Assembly (NCBI RefSeq): GCF_019977235.1
Contig: NZ_AP024646.1
Span: forward strand, 1,922,001 to 1,986,000
DNA: 64,000 bases
From: Arthrobacter sp. StoSoilB5
GTDB taxonomy: Bacteria; Actinomycetota; Actinomycetes; Actinomycetales; Micrococcaceae
Reading direction: 5' to 3'
Shown: one piece after another, positions 58,723-64,000 of the stretch
Layout of the letters: each line of letters starts with the position of its first letter
How positions within the stretch are numbered: position 1 is the first letter of the stretch
The notes under the pieces: generated by a model
Seen by the model: only the letters and a program-made list of their open reading frames with translations
The model's database searches: none
What the model was told of the DNA's origin: nothing
Program-made: the position numbers and the translations under genes

Positions 58723-59319
58723 ATGGAGAACGTTCAGCTGGGGGATGACGTCCTGTGGGCGGATACCTTGAAGGGTGACGCCGAGGCGTTTGGTCTTTTG
58801 TACGACCGGCACCGTGGTCGCGTTTTTCGTCATGCTTATCGCCTGGCTGGCGGACGGCACGACGCCGAAGACGCCACGGCAACGGCTTTCCTTGAGTTAT
58901 GGCGCCGCAGGGAACGCGTAAGGCTAGTTGGCGGCTCGATCCTTCCGTGGCTGTTGGTGACGACGACAAACACTGCGAGGAATCTTCAGCGTGCAAGGGT
59001 CCGCCATCGAAGGCTTTTGGACGCAATTCCCCGACTCGGTGAGGCCGAAGCGGAACTGGACCCCGCTCTTTCCAACCACGATCAGTCAATGAATGACGAG
59101 GTCGCGCAGGCCCTGGCTGTTCTGAAGCCACTGGACCTGAGGCTGATCAGCCTTGTCGTATTCGAAGAGTTGCCCTTGCCGGCTGCAGCTGAGGCAGTTG
59201 GGATTTCACCGGGGGCAGCCAAAGTCCGCATGCACCGTGCTCGCCAGAAGCTGAAGGCTGCCCTGCCACGGTCACTTCACCACCTTCACTCGCCGGCATT
59301 GAAAGGAGATCCGTCATGA
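58723..59319 (+). CDS. ECF-type RNA polymerase sigma factor
   Basis: 198 aa. Region 2 is GLLYDRHRGRVFRHAYRLAGGRHDAEDATATAFLELWRRR (about 25-65) and region 4 is LRLISLVVFEELPLPAAAEAVGISPGAAKVRMHRARQKLK (about 145-185), the two-domain layout of group 4 sigma factors. It should direct RNA polymerase to a small regulon, probably including the genes behind it. ATG 58723 (AGGG upstream) is preferred to GTG 58699. Ends in an ATGA overlap with the next gene, so the two are coupled. Confidence 0.88.
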   Translation: MENVQLGDDVLWADTLKGDAEAFGLLYDRHRGRVFRHAYRLAGGRHDAEDATATAFLELWRRRERVRLVGGSILPWLLVTTTNTARNLQRARVRHRRLLDAIPRLGEAEAELDPALSNHDQSMNDEVAQALAVLKPLDLRLISLVVFEELPLPAAAEAVGISPGAAKVRMHRARQKLKAALPRSLHHLHSPALKGDPS

Positions 59320-60056
59320 ACGACGTTCGCATTGATCCGCTGTTCGACCGGGCGCTCCGTGAAGTACTTCTTGCCCAGGTTCGGACGACCTCAAAACCCC
59401 GGGCACAAAAGCGACGGTGGCTGTTGTTCGCGGGCGCCCTGGTTGGCGCAGGAATGCTGGGCGGTGTAGGCGCAACGGCTGCGGGACTCTTTACCCTGCC
59501 CGGGGTGCCCACAACGACTGTCCTGTCTTCCCCATCGACTGCCGTTTACAGCGGCACAGCAACAGCTGACCTTGGACCGGCTCCGGATGGGGCAACGGGT
59601 ATTGAGGTGGAACTAACCTGCCTCACCGTCGGTAAGTTCATTTTCCCTGATGGCGCCATCGTCACCTGCTCTTCGGCCGATCTGGGAACACATGGCGCCT
59701 GGTCAAAGTATGTCGTGCCCTTGGATCCTTCTACACAAGGGGTGACCATCATGACCGATTCAGGAAACAGGTGGCAGATCAGCGGCAAGTACATTTCACA
59801 GGTTGCCACCGATTGGGAAGTCAACGCAAAAGGTGAGACCTATGGCGTTGAGGTGCCAGGGCGTGGAGACCCGGACTTGCTGGCAGTAATAGCCACTAAC
59901 GGGGCAAGGGGCTACGCCTACTCGGACCAGATGAAGGGAACTGATCCGCCAAGCCCAGAGGCAGCAGCCAAGAACCTTGCTAATCCTCAGCGGGAAATTC
60001 CGGTTTACCTTAGCGATGGCACCACACAAGTAGGAGTGTTTATGGCGCCAGGGTAA
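59316..60056 (+). CDS. Membrane-anchored protein coupled to sigma factor, possible anti-sigma
   Basis: 246 aa. A short cytoplasmic N-terminus (1-34, ending KPRAQKRR), one membrane helix (about 35-60), then an extracytoplasmic part. The C-terminal 75 residues (from about 173: ETYGVEV, PDLLAVIATNGARGY, REIPVYLSDGTTQVG) share a pattern with the secreted protein at 60642. Position and coupling suggest an anti-sigma factor or sensor, but the cytoplasmic part is shorter than classical anti-sigma domains and has no HxxxCxxC zinc motif. Confidence 0.7.
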   Translation: MNDVRIDPLFDRALREVLLAQVRTTSKPRAQKRRWLLFAGALVGAGMLGGVGATAAGLFTLPGVPTTTVLSSPSTAVYSGTATADLGPAPDGATGIEVELTCLTVGKFIFPDGAIVTCSSADLGTHGAWSKYVVPLDPSTQGVTIMTDSGNRWQISGKYISQVATDWEVNAKGETYGVEVPGRGDPDLLAVIATNGARGYAYSDQMKGTDPPSPEAAAKNLANPQREIPVYLSDGTTQVGVFMAPG

Positions 60057-60144
60057 TAAAAAAGTTTCTGCATTATTTGATAGCCATTCCCGAGCCTTCA
60101 TTATAGGATACTTAAGTCCTTTCAATATCAATTAGGCGGGGGCA

Positions 60145-60633
60145 ATGGAAAGTTCTGAAATTACCCGTGGTAATCACTCTTCTGCGCGATTCCGTAAGCG
60201 TGTGATAGGAATGGTTACAACCTTTATTGTCGCTTTTGCCGTCATGTTTGGCGCCCAATCGGCCTTGGCGTACGGGGCGGTGTACGGCCAAATCAACAAC
60301 TACTACGTGGCAGGCCACTGGTACGACTCGTATCCCATTATCTATACACAGTCCCAGTCGTATGCGGTGGCCGGCACCATGAGTTCATTCTCCGGTGGGG
60401 GCACGTACACTGGGTGGGCTGGAGCCAGGGGTCGTTTGTTTACACAAGATAACTACCTGAGCTGCGAAGGCTTAAATATGTACAATCCCTCTCCAGGGAC
60501 AGTAGCCAATGCCAATTCGTGCAGTCAGTACCAATCCTATAACTGGTACAGCTGGGGTATTGCCCGAGGATGGACTGGCAGTGGATACAACGACTTCTAC
60601 ACATTCAAGTCGGTTATTCAAGGAAACTGGTAG
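60145..60633 (+). CDS. Secreted Tyr/Ser/Gly/Trp-rich protein of unknown function
   Basis: 162 aa. Basic N-terminus, hydrophobic core about 21-36 and signal cleavage likely after AQSALA near 42. The mature protein is rich in Tyr, Ser, Gly, Trp and Asn, with two Cys (CEG and SCSQ) that could form a disulfide, and ends in Trp. The bacteriocin family lactococcin 972 came to mind from the ending, but I see no real match. It lies between the sigma/membrane pair and a second secreted protein. The 88-base upstream gap is AT-rich and may hold a promoter. Confidence 0.7.
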   Translation: MESSEITRGNHSSARFRKRVIGMVTTFIVAFAVMFGAQSALAYGAVYGQINNYYVAGHWYDSYPIIYTQSQSYAVAGTMSSFSGGGTYTGWAGARGRLFTQDNYLSCEGLNMYNPSPGTVANANSCSQYQSYNWYSWGIARGWTGSGYNDFYTFKSVIQGNW

Positions 60634-60641
60634 GGGGAATC

Positions 60642-61115
60642 ATGAAGATTCAGAAAATGTCCAAGCGTGGCTACGTGGTTGCCGTCAGTTTGTGCGCAGT
60701 TCTGGGATTGGGAGCTGGCGCATCTGTGGCTACCGCTGCAGGCGGATTAGCTCCCTCCAACCTGGCTTCCGAGACAAAGGCCGCACCGGAGTATCCGAGG
60801 AACGCTAACGGCAACACCTACGGGTTCGCCATAGATTCCGTATCACCCGAAACTGAGCCGGATCTCATTGCAGGTCTCACGACCGACGGCAAGCGAGGCT
60901 ACGTTTCGAAAGCGGAGCTGGACGTCGCCAATGGCACGGCAGCTTCACGAGAGTTCAAGACTCCCGAAGACGCTGTGAAGTGGACGGAAACCGAAGGACG
61001 AGCTGACCGGTCGATACCCGTTTACGAAGCTGACGGTAAGACGGTGATCGGAGAGTTCACCGTGTCGGGTTCGGACACGCAAAAGGCCAACCAGGCGCTG
61101 ACCGAATCCCGTTGA
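60642..61115 (+). CDS. Secreted protein sharing a C-terminal domain with the sigma-linked membrane protein
   Basis: 157 aa. A signal peptide (KIQKMSKRGYVVAVSLCAVLG..., cleavage near ATAAG at 33) and then a domain from about 58: NTYGFAID, EPDLIAGLTTDGKRGY, SIPVYEADGKTVIGEF. The same order of motifs ends the membrane protein at 59316. GGGGGAAT precedes the ATG, 8 bases after the previous gene, so they form one operon. Probably exported to the envelope; the role is unknown. Confidence 0.78.
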   Translation: MKIQKMSKRGYVVAVSLCAVLGLGAGASVATAAGGLAPSNLASETKAAPEYPRNANGNTYGFAIDSVSPETEPDLIAGLTTDGKRGYVSKAELDVANGTAASREFKTPEDAVKWTETEGRADRSIPVYEADGKTVIGEFTVSGSDTQKANQALTESR

Positions 61116-61134
61116 GCTGAATGTAGTTGGGGGC

Positions 61135-61166
61135 TGGCGGGTGCGGATTTCCTTCCACACCCGCCA
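61135..61166. terminator. Hairpin after the sigma-linked operon
   Basis: TGGCGGGTG (61135-61143) pairs with CACCCGCCA (61158-61166), with two more GC pairs past a 1-base bulge, 20 bases after the stop of the secreted protein gene. Confidence 0.65.
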
Positions 61167-61199
61167 TTCGTTTGAGCACTCGAGAGGCTGCTGCGTCGT

Positions 61200-61518
61200 C
61201 GAGGTAGCTCAAGGCGCCGTCAGTGAGCATCACCGGCACAGCGCGGCTCGTGTCCCAGACGTAGCTCTGGGATGGCCCGGCTCCAGGCATCCGGCTGGCG
61301 CGAAGCCCGGTGGCGTCGTAGGTGAACGATGTCCCGTTCGCGGACTTGAGCCTGTTCGCCTGGTTCCAGGTAGGTTGACGTGCCGATCGTTGGTGCTGGA
61401 CCGGTGAGGCGGTTGCCCTGGGCGTCATGGGTGATGGCCGTCGTTGTCCCGCCCACTGAGTACTGCGTCGGTTGGTTGGCCGCGTCGTATGCAAGCGACG
61501 CGCCCGAGGCAAGCTACG
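61200..61518 (-). pseudogene. RHS/YD-repeat protein fragment
   Basis: Read on the minus strand across two frames: SLAYDAANQPTQYSVGG, ITHDAQGNRLTG, then WNQANRLKSANGTSFTYDATGLRAS and SYVWDTSRAVP, two consecutive YD repeats of an RHS protein. One indel sits near 61370-61380. Both ends are cut: it joins the serine hydrolase remnant at about 61519 and stops in unrelated sequence near 61200. RHS proteins carry polymorphic toxins; no toxin tip or immunity gene is left here. Confidence 0.7.
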
Positions 61519-62434
61519 TGGGGTGCCGGTACCTCAAGCGATGCTGGGGAGAGGAGTCGGCCGCGGAGAAGGTCCCGGTAGAAGGTGTTGACGTCCTGCG
61601 CCGTGGAGATGACGCCGCCTTCGGGCGAGCCCACAAAACTTCCGGCTGGGTGACATCGATCCGTTCACCGAGGACGACGATGTAGGCATGGATGTTGTCC
61701 GCGGCGGCGCGGTCTGGTTCGCTCAGCGAAGTGTGACCAAGTCTCAGAGGACCGAAGATATCTTCCTTCAGAAGATCAGCAACGGGCCGGTCCCTCAGCT
61801 TTTCGATCAGCTGGCCCAGAGCCAGGTAGTTGGAGCTCGAGTAAGAATGGCGGCCAACGTTCTTGGCCTCCCAAGAGAGCGTGGCGGTTAATTCGAGTCC
61901 TCGTTGGATAGTGAATCGAGTGTTTGCAACCTGCTTCGGTGGAACCTGAGCAAACTCCGAGTCTGCGACATCCGGCATGCCGGAGGTGTGGTTCAGCAAC
62001 TGGCGCACGGTGATCGGACCAGGCGGGCGGAGTGTGGATTGGAAGCTCTCAAGAACGTTGTTCACCGGGTCCTCGATCCCGATAAGTCCTTGGTCAACGA
62101 GTTTCGGGACGGCACCGGCGATCATCGACTTCGTAATACTGGCAACTGATACCCTGTCCTGGGGCTGGGCCGGATCTTTGGTATCCAGGTTTCGCACTCT
62201 ATAGGCCTTGGACGATTCTCCGTCCGGCCACCTCAACTGCACAACAACGGATGTCGCGCCCCATCCATGAAATGCTGGACTCTGCTTTCCAGGAACTCTG
62301 TGGCTGCCTGGGCCGAAGCGGTTGAAGGAGCCGGGCCAGGAGGGTCCGCCCACGGCGACAACCAAAGCCGCGGAGAATGCAGTTGCCCCGAGCCAATAAG
62401 AACGCCTCCGCCACCGAGTAGCCAATGCACTCAT
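61519..62434 (-). pseudogene. Truncated serine hydrolase (beta-lactamase/penicillin-binding family)
   Basis: An N-terminal membrane anchor or signal (about 12-30), then the active-site SxxK in SVASITKSM near 97, QLLNHTSGMPD near 145, and HSYSSSNYLALG near 197 where the usual YSN is YSS. Near AAAA 61635-61638 the frame shifts by one base; the continuation reads GSPEGGVISTAQDVNTFYRDLLRGRLL and then breaks into the RHS fragment. The last third, including the KTG-type motif, is missing. Non-functional. Confidence 0.72.
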
Positions 62435-62579
62435 GACTTACGGCCAGGGTCGTTGGCCAGAATCGTTTCGTGCGGACAGTGCGCGTGAATTCGAAATGAA
62501 AGACGATGCCGAGGTTGTGCTGTGCCATGTGGGTTATTCACCAACCATCGCATAGTCGCTGTCAGCAGCATCGTTCTGC

Positions 62580-62843
62580 TCACGGCAGACCCTGATGGAT
62601 GTCCTCGAGGGATATTTTTGTCGTGGCGAAACTGCGCACGGCGACACCGGAGTCGACCAATTCCTTCGAAACCGCTGCTTCATCCGTGGAGTCGGAAATG
62701 GAAAGTTCGGAGCAGTTCCTGTCCCGAACGGTGACCTGGTAGTTCGGGGACGATGGGATGCTTCCGACAGGCTTGGGCCGGACAACGCGACCGCCGAACT
62801 GACTGCATGCCGCCGTCGATTGTGTACTGGTTCTCATCTCCAA
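62580..62843 (-). pseudogene. Possible C-terminal fragment of an ABC-transporter ATPase
   Basis: Open frame of 87 codons whose last 50 residues (TVRDRNCSELSISDSTDEAAVSKELVDSGVAVRSF, then KISLEDI) resemble the end of drug-type ABC ATPases, which often close with SLEDIF. No Walker motifs remain. Very tentative; could be chance. 62435-62579 and 62844-62940 hold nothing recognisable. Confidence 0.25.
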
Positions 62844-62940
62844 CGAACGTGCCTACTGATGCCGACAACTGCGGGCGGGACCAACGTGAGTCAGCTGTTT
62901 TAGATCGCCATGTGCATTATCTTGTCGTCCCGCGATAATG

Positions 62941-63393
62941 ACGTGCGTTGCTGCAGCGGGGACGAGACCATTTCCGGTTCCCCCGTGAGCGAGTAATTGC
63001 TGGTAATACGACCGACGGCCCCCGATCAAATGCCCGCAGGCCCGGTAGGACTGCAGCGCGGAATCGCTCCCCGTTCTCTGGGGATTGAATCACCACGGTC
63101 TCGGCTTAGACGATATGAAGTGGGGGCCCGCGTTGTTGATGCCGGCCCGTGGCGGTCTGCGGGCATTATCGCCGGGGGCGGTCCGGCAGCGCCGGCTTTA
63201 TCTGTTCGGTTGCCACTGAGTGGACGGCGGCGCTTCCGGGCCTGAATCCCCGGCGGTGATGTCCTTTGCCCGGGACGGGCCGGGGCCTTCTGTGTCACAG
63301 GTTCCGTGGGTTGCCATTAACGGTGCCCTGGGCCGGATGGCGCATCGGGGGTGCAATGGTAGTGCCACATGTGAAGCTTGGGAGGTCCCGGCT
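62941..63393 (+). other. Non-coding region upstream of IS110 recombinase (possible bridge-RNA region)
   Basis: About 450 bases without a convincing gene in either direction. IS110-group elements carry a structured non-coding end upstream of the recombinase that encodes a bridge RNA pairing with target and donor DNA. GC-rich segments (for example 63150-63200 and 63265-63290) could fold, but I cannot fix the left element boundary or the loops by eye. Confidence 0.35.
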
Positions 63394-64000
63394 ATGTTTG
63401 AGCATACTTTCATCGGGCTCGATGTTCACGCGGTTAATATCGTTGGCCACGCGATGAATCCGAGTACCGGTGAAATCAGCACCCACACGATGGTCGCTGA
63501 ACCACCCGTGGTCCTGGACTGGGTCCGTCGGTTCGAGCCGCCGGTCAAGGTCGTCTACGAATCAGGCCCAACCGGGTTCGTCCTGGCCCGGTTCCTACGT
63601 GCGCAGGGCATCGACTGCGTAGTGGCAGCTTCCTCGAAACTGTTGCGAGCTCCCGGTGAAAGAGTCAAAACCGACCGGCGGGACGCCCGGGTGCCCGCCG
63701 AGATACTCGCGGTCGGCTCAGTGACCGAGGTCCGGGTCCCTGACCTGGACGAGGAAGCACTCCGGGATCTGTCCCGGCTCCGCTCGGGCACTGCCAAGGA
63801 TCTCGCACACGTCCGGCAGCACGTGAACGCCATCCTTCTGCGCCACGGCATCCGCTACCCTAAGGACGCCCGGTGGACGAAGGAACACTACCTGTGGCTG
63901 CACCGCCAACACTTTGACCAACCGCCGCTGCAGTTCACCTACGAAGCGCATATCGAGCAGGCCGAACTGCTCGCCGGGCATTTGTCCCGGATCGACAAAC
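63394..64000 (+). CDS. IS110-family recombinase/transposase, N-terminal part (cut by window end)
   Basis: 202 residues visible with no stop before the window end; IS110 enzymes are usually 330-420 aa. The RuvC-like DEDD domain is clear: FIGLDVHAVNIVGH at the N-terminus (first Asp), VVYESGPTGFVLARFL near 56 (Glu), and KTDRRDARVPAEIL near 95 (Asp pair). ATG 63394 follows GGAGGT by 7 bases. The element's right end is outside the window. Confidence 0.93.
   Translation, partial: MFEHTFIGLDVHAVNIVGHAMNPSTGEISTHTMVAEPPVVLDWVRRFEPPVKVVYESGPTGFVLARFLRAQGIDCVVAASSKLLRAPGERVKTDRRDARVPAEILAVGSVTEVRVPDLDEEALRDLSRLRSGTAKDLAHVRQHVNAILLRHGIRYPKDARWTKEHYLWLHRQHFDQPPLQFTYEAHIEQAELLAGHLSRIDK

Noticed and set aside
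60145..60633. Lactococcin 972-like bacteriocin
   Set aside because: Only size, secretion and a terminal Trp agree; the conserved core of that family is not visible.
63026..63298. 90-aa minus-strand frame before the IS110 recombinase
   Set aside because: Pro/Arg-rich low-complexity translation typical of non-coding GC-rich DNA.
53338..64000. Second copy of the tRNA-Val 3' end as attachment site
   Set aside because: I did not find a repeat of the T-arm/acceptor sequence downstream within the window.

Overview
The window reads as chromosome of a high-GC Gram-positive actinobacterium, most likely a member of the Micrococcaceae (Arthrobacter/Paenarthrobacter type). This rests on strong GC3 bias, frequent GTG/TTG starts, SepH, the DUF3000, DUF3093, DUF3159, DUF3710, DUF4193 and DUF5998 families, a fused CydDC, and a gene order that, from memory, matches the Mycobacterium tuberculosis Rv2680-Rv2699c neighbourhood. 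The genus is inferred, not proven.

Region 1 (1-15.4 kb) is core metabolism and DNA maintenance: the end of cydA, cydB and a fused cydDC (cytochrome bd oxidase and its thiol exporter), a double-GNAT acetyltransferase, a DinB-fold protein, a VOC protein, topoisomerase IV subunit A, a GNAT/acyl-CoA-synthetase fusion that looks like a Pat-type protein acetyltransferase, a DUF5998 protein, an alkaline-phosphatase-superfamily enzyme and thymidine kinase. A complete IS481-family element (15,487-16,558) with a 6-bp target duplication sits exactly at the stop codon of sepH.

Region 2 (16.5-33.2 kb) is the conserved actinobacterial block: sepH, DUF4193, DUF3093, dut, DUF3710, an OB-fold protein, DUF3159, two TrkA-type K+ regulatory proteins, an APC permease, a TrmA-type RNA methyltransferase, aconitase and dxs, then small genes coupled to dxs. 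Region 3 (33.2-52.2 kb) holds an aldo/keto reductase, fadB-fadA with a 16-bp perfect palindrome upstream, RNase D, DUF3000, a threonine aldolase/SDR/DUF6421 run, MsrB, an alpha/beta hydrolase, YbaK, SufE with a rhodanese, ZapE, BenE, an orphan MT0933-like antitoxin and an APC amino-acid permease.

Region 4 (52.3-53.4 kb) is a tRNA cluster (3 Gly-GCC, 2 Val-GAC and Cys-GCA on minus; Val-CAC on plus). It contains a nearly perfect 204-bp tandem duplication of a Gly-Val pair.

Region 5 (53.4-64 kb), starting just past tRNA-Val(CAC), is accessory. It has an HTH/GIY-YIG nuclease gene split by two frameshifts, a YVTN-propeller/FG-GAP surface protein broken by several 1-bp indels, and small DUF4259 and HTH genes. 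It also has an ECF-type sigma factor followed by a membrane protein and two secreted proteins; one of these shares a C-terminal domain with the membrane protein. The region ends with remnants of a serine hydrolase and an RHS protein, and an IS110-family recombinase cut by the window end. The sigma/secreted-protein locus (58.7-61.1 kb) and the IS110 upstream non-coding region (possible bridge RNA) are the best candidates for less-described biology here.
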